Shown here in pieces: positions 10,890-24,664 of a DNA stretch of 64,000 nucleotides (within the stretch, counting starts at the first letter, position 1; each line of letters begins with the position of its first letter). The notes below the pieces were generated by a model. That model was not told the DNA's origin. It ran no database searches and was given only the letters and a program-made list of their open reading frames with translations. A program made the translations under genes and the position numbers. The DNA is from Aselliscus stoliczkanus (Eukaryota; Chordata; Mammalia; Chiroptera; Hipposideridae). The stretch is from positions 76,098,852-76,162,851 of the forward strand of contig CM066736.1 in NCBI GenBank assembly GCA_033961575.1, in the 5' to 3' direction.

Positions 10890-11339
10890 TTGTTCAGTGG
10901 AATGAATGGGCTTTGGAGTCAGAATGGGGTTCAGGGCCGGCCGAGTGGCGCATTGGTTAAGCGCTGGTTTTGGGATGCCAGCGGCCCCGGTTCGGATCCC
11001 ACATGAGGGCCAGTGACACTGCCCTCTACAGCTAACAACAGCTCCACCTGGAGCTGGGCTGTGCGAGCCCCGGTGATGGTGTGGGCTGCCATAGGCTATA
11101 GTGAGTGGCCCGCAGCCAGCGTGAGCGGCTGGCAGCCAAGAGTGAGCTGCCAATAGCTGCAGTGAGCGACATCCAGAGGCCAGCGACCGATCTGCCTCAT
11201 CTGGGAAGAGCGCAATGACGATACCAACAGTGAAGCAACATCCTCCGCAACTAAACTGAAGAACAAAAAGACAGCAACTTGTCTGTTCCCCTTCCCCGAT
11301 TCCCCAACGCTGTTCCCCTCCGCCAATTCCCCAATAAAA

Positions 11340-11375
<36 letters not shown>

Positions 11376-11520
11376 ATGGGGTTCAGCTCTCCTATTTCCT
11401 AGGTGTTTGACCATAGGCCAAATATTTATCTTCTCTGAGCCTCAGTTATCTATAAAATGGCATAATATTTTCTCCCTTGCAGAGCTGTGTTGAAGATTTA
11501 AAAAGATAATGTGACTTATT
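10890..11520 (+). repeat. MIR, split by a long SINE
   Basis: The MIR head 'GGGCTTTGGAGTCAGAATGGGGTTCAG' continues after the SINE as 'CTCTCCTATTTCCTAGGTGTTTGACC...CTCTGAGCCTCAGTTATCTATAAAATGG'. The classic MIR order is intact. Confidence 0.85.
10935..11372 (+). mobile_element. Long tRNA-derived SINE, full length
   Basis: The head has GGCCGAGTGGCGCATTGG and GGTTCGGATCC promoter-like boxes. The body runs through a polyadenylation-like AATAAAATC, with about 30 A at the end. Perfect 14-bp target duplications AGAATGGGGTTCAG lie at 10921-10934 and 11373-11386. The perfect duplication and long tail imply a young insertion. Confidence 0.93.
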
Positions 11521-13292
<1,772 letters not shown>

Positions 13293-13689
13293 CTATAATA
13301 TGTTCAACTATATATCACACCTCCAAAATGTAAAAAACATTTCCAGCAACATCTAGAGAAGCATCAATAAGGCACAATTGCAAGCTCTAAATTCTATTCC
13401 AAAAATATAATTTCCAGAACTTTTTAATGTTATCAAGAACTCACACTAAATTGTTTCAGATTATTTTCATTTGCTGATATTTTTCCAGATCTAATTTCAA
13501 ATTACTACACTTAGATAAGTTTAAACCTTAGTTTAACAAAGATCAAATAAAAATTTAGTACTTGGATTCCATACAGAAATTACCATTTGTTCTGCTTTTT
13601 AGTTTCCATTTGAATTCAGTTCAAATCACTTGAGTGTCATTGAAATACTCACAGAAGATAAAGTAATTCTGTGGTATATTAAATAACAC

Positions 13690-14417
13690 CCCAAAAGAGT
13701 GGTTGCTTTCTATATACTAACATTGAAGAATCCTAAAAGGAAATTAAGAATTCCATTTACAACAGAATCAAAAAAGTAGGAATAAACTTAACCAAAGAAT
13801 CAAAAGACTGTTCACTGCAAACTACAAAACACTGCTGAAAAAGATTAATGGACACATAAATAATGGCAAGACATCCTGTGTTTATTAATTGGAAGACTTA
13901 ATATTGCTAAGATGGCAATACTACCCAAAGTGATCTAAAGATTCAATGTGATTCCTATCAAAATGACAAGACTTTTTCCCAGAAATATGAAAATCTATCC
14001 TAAAATTCATATGCAACCCAAAAGATCTCAAATAACCAAAATAATTTTGAAAAAGAGCAAGAGCGTTGGAGAAGTCACATTTTGTAATTTTAAAACTTAC
14101 TACAAAGCCACAAGTAATCAAACAGTATGGTACTGTCATGTAGGCCAGTGAAACAGAATAGAGAGCCCCAAAATAAACCCTAATAGGTATATGGTCCAAT
14201 GATATTTGATAAGGGTACCAAGCCCATTCAACAGGGAAAGCATAGTCTTTTTAAGAAATGGTGCTGGAAAAACTGAATATCCACATGCAAAAGTATGAAG
14301 TTGGATCTTTACCTTATACCATATACAAAAATTAACTCAACAGGAATAAAAGACCTAAATGTAAGAGCTAAAACTATAAAAGTCTTAGAAGAAAACATAG
14401 AAGAAAGCTTCATGATT
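13690..14417 (+). pseudogene. L1 ORF2 fragment (reverse transcriptase, C-terminal side)
   Basis: Decayed L1 ORF2 sequence. It is recognisable from the stretch encoding the 'kinleDGK...QYYPKVI-IQCDSYQNDKT' type region and 'ATSNQTVWYCHVGQ'. It continues to '[28 protein letters not shown]' with several stops. There is no 3' UTR or tail. Confidence 0.85.
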
Positions 14418-14790
14418 GGCTGTCTGAGGAGAGGGTGCCCTGGCTCCTAGTGACTGTCTTCCTGTGACCTCACATGGCAGGGAGCAAACAGGAGCTCTCT
14501 CTGTACTCTTACAAGGGCTCTAAATCCCACTCATGGGGGCAGAGCCCTCATGGACTCAGCTAATCCTAATTACCTTGCAAAAGGCCACACTCTTAATACC
14601 ATTACTATGGGGATGGGTAAGGTTATAAAATGAATTTGGGGGGTACACAGACATTTGGTCCATAACAGGGGTGTTCCAGTCAGAAGGGGCAAGAAGGACA
14701 AAGGCCAGGAAGTAGGATCATGCTTGCCATGTTTAAGGACAAGTAAGATGGCCAGTGAGGCTGAAAAAAAGACTGCATGAGGGTATACAA
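14418..14790. repeat. Ancient interspersed repeats, family not assigned
   Basis: 14420-14670 ends in 'TTTGGTCCATAACAG'. 14672-14785 matches in layout the repeat at 54180-54560 ('GTTCCAGTCAGAAGG...GGCCAGTGAGGCTG'). I cannot name either safely. Confidence 0.45.
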
Positions 14791-17734
14791 GTTGGAAAAC
14801 AGAGGACACAACTTCATCTGTTCAATATGTGCTTTAATTTTTTAACCTGGCATAACCAACCTTCAATAACTGAAAAGATAATTCAAAGGATGCTCTACTA
14901 AACATAATTTTTTTTTCTAAACATAAATTTTAAGAATTAGTGTATGAACAAATAAAAGAGAGAACATCTAAAGACATCCAAAGAGCAGCAGAGATGAAAA
15001 AACTGGAGGAAGCTGTAAGGAAACTGATGTATGTGTACAAAATCAGTGTAATCAGTATAATATAAAGAGCACTGTACATGTCAATTTAGATGTAAGGAAG
15101 TAAATAACAGAAAAAATAATAAATGGTTTATAAGGGGTTGCCTCTGGATTGTGGAAACCAAACATTAGGAGTTTTGAAGAGATTGCTACTCTTTCTGCTA
15201 GCTTTGCAGCATATTATCTGACTATTTAAACTACACTTAAATTATTGATCAACACATTTTCTTTCAACTTTTGAAGAAGTAATCAATATTGTCTAATTTT
15301 TCAAAGAGGTCAAATACTTTACAATTTTAATAGATTGGTGCATATAAGATTATCGTTTAGGGCTATGCAAGAGGATATAAGTCAAACAGTGTAAGTAAAC
15401 TCAAAAAGTTTGACAATAAAGGTAAGGAATGAGATGGAATTGGTGCCAGAAAGAGCAGAATTGAAGGACAACTAACTAATAACAGGATATTTTTAGGATA
15501 GAAAAGATTTAAAGAAGTTTTTCACGACTAAGCAGAAGCAGTCAGTAAGGTGGCAGAAGCTACAGACACAGGGAGGAGAACAGATACTGACTGAAGGAGA
15601 TTCCTGCAGAAGGTAGGATCGAGAGCACACACAGTGATCTGCTCACTATGTTAAAAGGGAGAAAGGGCAAATATGTGTATAAGTCAATGATGTCCCTCAC
15701 CCTTTCCCTCTCTTCTTATCCCTTCCCTTTCTCTCCCCCTCCCCTTTCTAAATTAGAAGACAGGATAATCTTTTGAGAATGACAAAGATACTAACTACAC
15801 AGGGGTGACAGTATGTATAACATTTAAAAGGAAAATATAAGGGAATGGAACACAGAACTGCCAAGCAATATTAAAAGCCCAACTAAGGTTAAAAATCATA
15901 AATCTTTGTTATTGCAAATCCATACAGTTACAGGATCAAAAAGCTAGAGGCATTCAAGGTTTAGGAATTGTCAGGGAAAAACGAGCAAGGCTAGAGAGAG
16001 GATATAAATTAAAAAGTAACAACTCCTTTTATTTCAACTTTATTGGCAAAATACAGCATGTAACAAATTCTTTCTAACATGTTTTTGTAAATGAGGGGTA
16101 GCAACCTTTAAAACATTCCTATACACACACACAAAGGTAGTGGGGAGTTAGTGTCTAAATGATAAATTAGAAAATAAAACTTTTAGGGCAAACACTGCTA
16201 AATTTTCTGACTGCAGCATAATATGAATATAATTCCAATCCATAATTTACTCAGAGTTAAAGCAAGCCATTAATTGGGGGAAGGGGTTATTCACATACCT
16301 AAACAAAAATCAAATTATAAATGAATGACTTTTCTATGACAGACTTTTACAAAAGCATGTAAAACTAGATGTTGAAAGAACTAGTTATAGAAATTTTTAT
16401 TAAAGGAAAATAATCTCACCAATGATGTACTGTATTTTTTATTAGTGATATGAATATTAAATAACATCTTCCTGTTTCTTATTTGATCTAGTGATGTAAC
16501 TGCTAACAGTGCGCATGGAAGGCAGATTAGTTACTCTGTATACATTTGAGGGGCAGAAAGGGAAAGGCATAGGCAGCAAGCACTTGGAATCAAGTATGCA
16601 ATAGCTAAACCCGATCAAATCACGTTTTTGTGTCTCAAATACCCAAGGCAGTTTGAAGACCTAATTCTTTTTCTGCACTCCCTCCAACAGAAGAATACTA
16701 AATTCAAGCTTTTGTTTCCAACTAAATTGATTTATTTCGCCAGCTATTCCCACCAACATTTTTAAGGATGTCTCATTCTACTGGCACTCAGTCAATTCAG
16801 CTCAGCTTCCTTTGATTCTATAGGGAAGCACTGGAGTGTACAGCATTCTTTTGACCTCTAGTACAGAGATCGCTTTTAATTTACTTGTACCCAAACAACG
16901 ACTAACAAGTGTCAAAAACAATGAGATACAAGACTCATTCTCAGCACTTGTAAATTTAACACAAGCAAATTCTGGATTGAAATTTCCCTCTCCCTAAGTT
17001 TGGTAGCTTAAATGATACTAAAAACATTCATTAAACATTTGGGGGTGGAGGGGGATACCTGTAGGTCCTTGTTTAAAATAGGCTGTCAAAAGAGACTGTT
17101 TTAAGAAGAGTGTTAGATAAAAGAGACGTAGGAGACATGAACTCTAGCTGTAACAAATGCCAAGCTCTGGATGGGATCCCTGTGTTTGTGTGTGTGCAAA
17201 TCAAAAAAGATCTAAAAGGATATAAAACAAGTTGATAACAGTAGTAATCAATGGGTATTTTTCTTTATTTTCTAGTGTCCTACTATACACATGTATTGTT
17301 TGGTAATAATAAAAATAAAAGTAAAAAAAAAAAGTAGCAGCTTTTGTTACACTGAAAGATAAAACAGAATTTTGGAACAATGTAAAATGTTACACAAACA
17401 ATGCTACCTTGAGTAGCTCCCAGAGTGAAAATAATCCAAACTCAAAAGAGACTCATGCTCTTACAATCTAATGTTTTTTAATTCATTAAACCAACACAAA
17501 ATAAGTAAAATTAGCAAGAACAAATATACTTAATATGCTTTTACCTTGAAAAGCAGCATGATTATAATAACTTTAAAGCATCATATTACAGAAAAACGTC
17601 AGTGTGTTAATTTAACATGCAGTTTATAAATATAAATACAAATGTAGTTGTATTTAGTAAACATTTATTTCCTATTAGTCAAGCAATAGATTTCTAGCTA
17701 TCTTATTTCCACTACTTACAACTTTAGTCAGCTT
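14791..17734. other. Unique DNA, nothing recognised
   Basis: About 2.9 kb without recognisable gene or repeat ends apart from a CT-rich stretch near 15690-15755. Splice-like signals near 16300 and 17410 on the minus strand are too weak to call. Confidence 0.4.
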
Positions 17735-18370
17735 ATTGAAACTCTTTAAGCTCTGACCTCCTCTGTAAAAAGGCGACAACCTGGCCTCTTGTGGTGGTAA
17801 ATGCAGGTGCTAACATATGAGAAAAGCTCTGTAAAGAGCTAGATAAATGTAAAATAATGAATCCAAGGTTCAGTTTAGGACAGCACTTCTTGAGATGAAA
17901 AGATGTTTGAGAAATACTAATTTTGATTTTTCAAATGTAAACATAAGGAATGGACTAATGAAAGGCCAAAATTGAATAAGCCTTAATCAAACCTGTGAAC
18001 ATGAAAAACAAAAATCCATGACAAAGGGCCACAGCCACTGCTTCTATGACTCTCTGTATTATTCTAGTTCAACCAGCTAAACACTGAAGTCTTGGAGGGT
18101 ATGAATTAATGTTTTAGTTATGTATTCCCAGCACCTTGAGCAATATAAAACAATACAGCATAAATATTAAGAAAGCAGGTTTTAGAAACAGACTTTTTGA
18201 ACTTGGAAACTGAAGATCAAGTTCTAGCTTTGCCACTTGTTAAGACGTCTAACCTCAGCCATGCAACTTCACTTCTTTGAGCTCAACTTCATCACGAACA
18301 AAATAAGGATGATAACATCAGATAACTCAAGGAAATTTGTAAGTGCTCAAAAAATGATAATTTCATTACT
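17735..18370 (+). repeat. MIR fragments and an L2-like scrap
   Basis: 18170-18370 is MIR ('CTAGCTTTGCCACTTGTTAAG...CTTTGAGCTCAACTTCATC'). 17735-17870 is a weaker MIR-like piece ('CTGACCTCCTCTGTAAAAAGG'). 18060-18160 resembles an L2 3' end. Confidence 0.6.
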
Positions 18371-19729
18371 ATTACTATCTCAAGAAAAATACATAATATC
18401 AATTCTACCTTAAAATTAGTTATCAGCTTGCAATTAAAAATCCAATTAAAATTGCATCAGATGGGAATTAAAAATGTGCTATATAAAACAGTCAATTACA
18501 ATTAACACACTATGCTACATGGCCATTTATTTATGCTAAAGTTCTTGACAAGTCAACCAGAAAAATAGAAAACAGTACTATTTCAAGAAGACTAATTTAG
18601 CAAAAGTTTTCAAAAGTCATTGCAAAATCCATTCCCCAACTGTTTATCCTGGCCATAGAAGAAAATTTTAAATCATGAGTCTTTTGAGCACCAGCTGCTT
18701 TCCTTATGGTGATAAATATAAAAAATAAAAAATAGGAAAACTGAGCATTAGCTACTGTCTTTCGCAAAAGAATCAATGCATGATACAAATATAATATGTC
18801 TGCAAAATACACAAATTCATTAGCATAGCAGCCAAGACATTTGTGATGTCCCCAAACTATTATCACTCTCTTTTCTCCAAACAGCTGCCTATAGCCCAAT
18901 CCCTTTCCAGCATCCTAATTCTAACTCATAACTTCAGGCTCCATGCACTGCAAGAGCTGCGGCAGAGATCAAACCTCTGAGAGAAAATCGTTCTAGTCAG
19001 CAAACAGGGGAAAGGGGCCCAAGTGGGCAAGGGAAATGTGTAGAGAATTAATCCCTGCTTCTTCGGGGGGTTTCTATCTCCTTTTTCTCTTGACTCTGCC
19101 CCAAGGATAGGTCCCAGTTATAAGATGAAGCAGCAGCAATGCAAGTAGTTAAAAATTGGAAAAGAAATTCTGTTTTTGTGGCCAAAGGCATACAGAAAGG
19201 AGACCTCAGTAGTCCAAAGAAGAAAAGAAGAATCTCCATTATTTTTTTTCAGTCTCTTTTCTCTAGCTGTTTTGTCCTAATGGCAGGCTCTATTGAGTGT
19301 CTGTGACTGCGACTACAGTGCAGGCAGCTAAAAAAAAAACTCCAAGAGAAGCCCCATCTTTCTGGCCAGAGGACCAGGAAAAGGAGGCCCAGTGAGGCAT
19401 GGAGTATTGGGATAATCCCAAAGTAGACAAGCTAGAAAAGGGGATTCCCCTAACTAAAATCTGTGTTTGGACTGGCACAAGTACAGGGCTCACCCCTAAT
19501 TAGCATAGGCACAGAACAGACCCAAACAGTAAAGCAAAAGCTTTGAGAGCAAAACTACAGTTAAAACTACCACCCAAGTCCTAGAATGACACATGAGTGG
19601 CACACAGATGGGATAAACCCAAAGTAGCAAAACAAGGCACTGACATTGGAACTACTGCCCACTGAAGATGAGACAGAACTTGCAGGCTGAACCTAACAAA
19701 GTGACTGCTTACTACTACTACTGACAAGA

Positions 19730-19730
19730 A

Positions 19731-19766
<36 letters not shown>
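19730..19766. repeat. (AAT)n microsatellite
   Basis: About a dozen AAT units in a row. Confidence 0.95.
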
Positions 19767-19769
<3 letters not shown>

Positions 19770-19872
19770 CTCCAAAGGAATTCAACAGGACCCAGAGTAG
19801 CGCCACATGATATTTAAATGTCCAGGATCAATCCAAAACTATTCAACCTGCAAAGAACAAAAAATGTGATGT

Positions 19873-20338
19873 GGGCCAGTTGAGTGGCTCAGTTGGTTAG
19901 GAGTTCGTTTGGAGGGCGTGCTATGAGCAACAGGGCCAGCGGTTCGATTCCCACATGGGCCAGTCCTAGTTGAGCTGTTGCTGTGCTGCCAACAGGTGGC
20001 AGGATGGGTCAGTTGGTGTAACAACAAGATTGTCTGTTCAATGGTGGGCTATACCCACCGACAACTAAGACTGAACTCAGCACCTTGAGCTGTGCTGCCA
20101 CGCGGATGGCTCAGAGGATAGAGCATGTACTCTTGGCAAGGTTGCCGGGTTCGATTCCCGCATGGAATGGTGGCTACACCCACCCGCAACTAAGATTGAA
20201 CACAGCACCTTGAGCTTAGAGGCCACGAGCTGCCAACGGGAAACCAAATGGTGACTGGCGTCCTCCACAACGAAGACTGAAGAACAATAGCTTGGCTGGT
20301 CCCCTCCCCCAATTTCCCAATAAAAAAAGGAAAAAAAA
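19873..20338 (+). mobile_element. VES-like dimeric tRNA-derived SINE
   Basis: Two tRNA-like units are visible: GGGCCAGTTGAGTGGCTCAG...GGTTCGATTCCCACATGGGC, and GGATGGCTCAGAGGATAGAG...GGTTCGATTCCCGCATGG. They are followed by 'GCAACTAAGATTGAACACAGCACCTTGAG' and an A-rich tail. This arrangement is that of bat VES SINEs. Short flanking repeats (AAAATGTGAT / AAAATTGTGA) are imperfect, so the insertion is older than the others. Confidence 0.82.
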
Positions 20339-20349
20339 TTGTGACCATT

Positions 20350-21290
20350 TCTCAAAGGAAAAACTATCAGATGTTGAATTACCAGGCAAAACCTGTAAAG
20401 CGGTTGGTTATTATGACTGTGTTCCATGAAGCAAAGTTAAACACACTACCATTAATGGAAAGAGAGCTCTCAACAGAGAAATAAAAACTATAAAAAACTG
20501 GAAATTTTTGAACTGAAAATACAATATCTTAAATTTTAAAAAGTAAATGGACAGGGACTCAACATCAGAATGAAGATAAAAGAGGAAAGAATCAGTGAAC
20601 TTGAAGATAAATCAATAGAAATTATCCATTGTACAGAACAGAGAGAAAAAAGATTGGGGGAAAAAATGAACAGAGCCCCACAGACTTGTGTGGGAGAATA
20701 GCAAAAGGTCTAGCATTTGTATTATCAGATATCTAGAATGAGGAAAACAGATTGCTATAGAGAAAATACTTGAAGAAATAATGGCTGAAAACTTCCCAAA
20801 TCAGATTCAAGAAGTTCAGTGAAGCCCAAGTAAGATATATGCTCAAAGAAAAGCATACCTACATAGATCATGAACAAAATGCTAAAATCCAAATATAAAG
20901 AAAAAATCTTGAAAGTAGCCAAAGATATGAATACATATTATATACTGTGTAACAACTATTAGAATGATTATGGATTTACCATCAGGAACCATGAAGGTGA
21001 GGAAAACATCTTTAAAGTTTTGAAACAAAAAAAACTATAAACCCAGGATTCCATATCCAGCAAAAATATCCTTCAGAAATGAAGACAAAATAAAGACATT
21101 GTCATGTGAAAAAGAATAAGGGAATGTGTCACCCGCAGAACTGCTCTAGAGAAAATGATAAAAACACTTGCATAGGTTGAAAAGAAATAATCCTAAAGGG
21201 AAACTTGAAACTTCAGTAAAGAAAGAAAAGCAAAAGAATGGTAAACATTTAAATAAATGAAAAAAACTGTATTTCTTTTTTAAAGATATT
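20350..21290 (+). pseudogene. Old L1 ORF1 fragment
   Basis: Decayed L1 ORF1: ERISELEDKSIEIIH, then EEIMAENFPNQIQEVQ, then 'YPAKISFRNEDKIKTLS'-like remnants around 21050. It has stops and frameshifts and no ORF2 behind it. It is distinct from, and older than, the HAL1 at 21474. Confidence 0.75.
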
Positions 21291-22127
21291 TAAAATATGT
21301 ATGGTTACCAAAAAAAAAATTATAACATTGTCTAATGTATGTAGACATAATATATATGACAGCTATAACACAATTGGGAGGTTAAAAAGGGCTATATAAT
21401 TGTAAGCCTTCTACATTTTACTATTAGTGGTAAAATAGTAATTCTAAATAGACTATTAAAGATTAAGAACGTAGGACTTCTGGTAAAATGGCGCAGTAGA
21501 CAGACGCTGTGCTAACTGCCTCCCAGGATCACACCAAAATTACAAGCAAATTATACAGCATTCAACCCTGGAGGTCCCAGGAACACTGGAGGAACAGAAC
21601 CACTAAACGAAGAACTTAAAGAGGAAGCCGCGTCGGGTCTGGTAGGACGGGCAGAGACGAGAGAGGGCAAACCCCGTGAGGGAGGTCCCAGCTGTGGAGA
21701 GGCTTCTCCGGTTGGGGGAGAGACCCTCCGGCCACACACCAAGCTCACCAGCCCAGAGCTCCTTTGCCAGGAAGAGAAGTTCTAAAATAACCGGGAGTAA
21801 ATTAGTGAGGACTCTCTATGCTCAGCTCGGTGAGGCTAACAGCGGCTGGAGAATCAGTGGGGCTGGCACCCGGGCTTGCTCGCCGGTGAGCACTTACCTG
21901 GTTCCTGATGGAGGGAGTGGCTGTGTGAGCCGGGAGCCTGCGGGGACGGACTGAACTGAGCACCTTTGGTGCAAAGGCTGGAGGTTTTTAAACTGTTGTT
22001 CCCGCGGTGCGGAGCCTGCACGCGAGTGGTGTAGGGAGGACACCATTTTGTCGGGCTTGGGCCCTCCCACGAAGAATCAGGTCCGAGACCTAATTGGTCT
22101 GGTGGAATTGGCACAGAAGTACGTGCG

Positions 22128-22400
22128 TGCGTGCGAGTGCGCGCATGCGGCCTTGGATCCCCACTCTCCGCCCGGCTTATACTGCGTTGCCAGGGAAACG
22201 CAGAGTGGGTGCCCTCCGGCTCCAACACGCTGCTCACTGAGACCCAGGCGTGCACGAGCCGCCTTGGATCCCCACCCTCCGCTCGGCTTGTGCTGCGTTG
22301 CCAGAGAAACGCCTAGTGGGAGTGATCCAGCTCCAACAGGCTGTTCACTGAGACACAGGAGTGCGCAAGCCGCCTGGAGTCCCCGCTCTCCGCACTCCGT
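22128..22400 (+). repeat. 111-bp tandem units in the HAL1 5' region
   Basis: CCTTGGATCCCCACTCTCCG recurs with a 111-bp period: starts at 22151, 22262 and (diverged, CCTGGAGTCCCCGCTCTCCG) 22373. Each unit also has a 'TGCGTTGCCAG-GAAACGC' block. Such repeats recall promoter monomers of rodent L1s, but that function is inferred. Confidence 0.88.
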
Positions 22401-22592
22401 TTACAGAGTTGCCAGGCTGGTGATTGGTTGTCGGGCTGCTCGGCCTGATCTGCGAGCGGCTGATTGGGACAGGCTGAGACTGGGAGTTTTCCTGGGAGTG
22501 TTGGGCCGTGAGCTGTGTGCCTGCGTGATCCATCCAGGACTCTCCTGGTGATTTATCTAATACATCAAAGCAATCCCAGAGCGACAGCCAGA

Positions 22593-23457
22593 ATGGGGAA
22601 ACAAAGAAACATGTCACAAGTAAAAGATCAGAAGAAACCTCCAGAAATGGAACCAAATGAAACAGAGGGATCCACCCTTTCAGAGACACAGTTTAGAACA
22701 CTGATTATAAGAATGTTTAAGGAACTTAGCGAGGACATAAAGATAGGGAAACCATAAAAAACAACCTGTTAGAACTAAAGAATACAATAACTGAAATGAA
22801 GAACACACTCGAAGGAATCACCAGTAGAGTAGATGAAGCAGAGGAGCGGATCAGCGATTTGGAAGATAAAATAGCAGAACTCACCCAGTTGGCACAGCAA
22901 AAAGACCAAACAATAAAAAACAATGAAAATAGTTTAAAAGCCCTGTGGGACAAGGTGAAGCGCAACGACCTTCGAATCAGGGATACCAGAAGGAGAAGAG
23001 AAGAAGCAAGGGGTCAAAAATGTATTTGAAAAAATAATAACTGAAAACTTTCCTACCCTCGTGAAGGAAATCAACATACATGCCCAGGAAGTGCAGAGGG
23101 TTCCAAACAAGCTGAACCTAAACAGGTCCATACCAAGACACATCATAGTTAAAATGGCAAAGGTTAAAGACAGAGACAGAATCCTAGAGGCTGCAAGAGA
23201 AAGACAGCAGGTTACATACAAAGGAACTCCTGTTAGACTAACAGCTGACTTGTCTATAGAAACTCTGCAGGCCAGAAGGGAGTGGCAGGAGATATTCAAA
23301 GTGACACAAAATAAAGGCCTACAACCAAGATTGCTCTACCCAGCATGGCTATCACTTAAAATTGAAGGAGAAATAGAGCTTCTCAGAAAAGAATAAGCTT
23401 AAGGAATTCATTACCACCAAGCCAGCATTGCAAGAAATGTTAAAAGGGCTTTTTTAA
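22593..23457 (+). pseudogene. HAL1 ORF1 (L1 ORF1p-like RNA-binding protein), frameshifted
   Basis: L1 ORF1 protein is a trimeric coiled-coil RNA chaperone that coats L1 RNA in the cytoplasm. Here the frame starts MGKQRNMSQVKDQKK. A stop follows at 22757 after SEDIKIGKP. The coiled coil continues in another frame (ITSRVDEAEERISDLEDKIA). Near 22980 it returns to the first frame (KEINIHAQEVQRVPNKLN, then RHIIVKMAKVKDRDRILEAA, ending in EWQEIFKVTQNKGLQPRLLY). A further shift near 23393 removes the normal end, which would be KPALQEMLKGLF at 23455. The RNA-recognition and C-terminal domains are well preserved, but at least three lesions make it inactive. Confidence 0.9.
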
Positions 23458-23670
23458 ACAAAAGAAAGGGGTAAACAAGCTAACCCAGAGAGACAATTTA
23501 AGAAGATTGAAGTCATATCAAGCAGATATAAAGGAAAAACTGATGGTTGCTGGCTGGGAGGGAGTGGGGAAGAGGGAGAGGGGGAAGGTTTTGGACAGTG
23601 TATGTGGGACTACAATGTTGCCACAGGGATATGGGGGCAGTTCTGGGAATGTAATTGATAATGTTGTGAC

Positions 23671-23748
23671 GAGACTATTATGTTGCAAGAAATAAGTCAG
23701 TCGGAGAAGGACAGGTACCATGTGATCTCACTTGTGTGTGGAGTCTGA
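23671..23748 (+). pseudogene. In-frame relic of the L1 ORF2 C-terminus
   Basis: The plus strand reads ETIMLQEISQSEKDRYHV then ISLVCGV and a stop. The final residues of mammalian L1 ORF2 proteins follow the same pattern (IMLSEISQ..KDKY...SL..GI stop). About 25 codons survive without a break, between two copies of a 3'-UTR block. This ties the HAL1 to an L1 with a large internal deletion. Confidence 0.8.
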
Positions 23749-24205
23749 AGAGCTGAGTGAACGATCAAAGTAAACAGACACGTAGATGTAGAGGAAAAAG
23801 TGAGGGTTGCTAGTTGGGAGTGGGGTGGGGATAGGGGGGAAGGGGAAGGGATTAGACAGCATAAATAGGCAACTACAATATTGCCACAGGGATATGAAAC
23901 ACAGTTCGGGGAATATAATAATGTTGTAAAAATTTTGTGGCGTGTCAGATAGTCACATGTCTTGTTAGGGAGACAACTTCATGGATGGAGTAGAGGCTTG
24001 ATCACTGCACTGTACACCTGAAGCTGATATTGTGTAGTATTGTTTGCCAACTGCAACTGAATATGTGGATGGTCACGGGATGTGGAGTATACTGTGGAGG
24101 GGAGTCAAGGGAGTTGTGATGGATATGTATGATATGTGGTGGGGGAGTGGGGTGGCGAACTGGGGGAGGGGGTTTTCACTTTGGGGGGTAAAGAGTATAA
24201 CTATT

Positions 24206-24632
24206 GGGCCGGCCGAGTGGCGCATTGGTTAAGCGCTGGTTTTGGGATGCCAGCGGCCCCGGTTCGGATCCCACATGAGGGCCAGTGACACTGCCCTCTA
24301 CAGCTAACAACAGCTCCACCTGGAGCTGGGCTGTGCGAGCCCCGGTGATGGTGTGGGCTGCAGCCCCTGCTGCAGTGGGCTGCCATAAGCTACAGTGAGT
24401 GGCCCGCAGCCAGTGTGAGCGGCTGGCAGCCAAGCGTGAGCTGCCAATAGCTGCGATGAGCGACATCCAGAGGCCAGCGACCGATCTGCCTCATCCGGGA
24501 AGAGCGCAATGATGATACCAACAGTGAAGCAACATCCTCCGCAACTAAAAACTGAAGAACAAGAAGACGGCAACTTGTCTGTTCCCCTTCCCCGATTCCC
24601 CAACGCTGCTCCCCTCCACCAATTCCCCAATA

Positions 24633-24661
<29 letters not shown>
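24206..24661 (+). mobile_element. Long tRNA-derived SINE, inserted in the HAL1 tail
   Basis: Nearly identical to the copy at 10935, with a 21-bp extra segment around 24361. Perfect 16-bp duplications AAAGAGTATAACTATT lie at 24190-24205 and 24662-24677. The (A)n tail is about 24 long. Confidence 0.95.

Positions 24662-24664
<3 letters not shown>

Noticed and set aside
19873..20200. tRNA-gene-like boxes
   Set aside because: Promoter boxes belong to the VES-like SINE; the cloverleaf is not maintained and an A-rich tail follows, so no tRNA gene is called.
21854..22551. Overlapping frames of 130-167 codons on both strands
   Set aside because: They fall in the GC-rich 5' region of the HAL1, where open frames appear by chance; the repeated protein pattern reflects the 111-bp DNA repeats.
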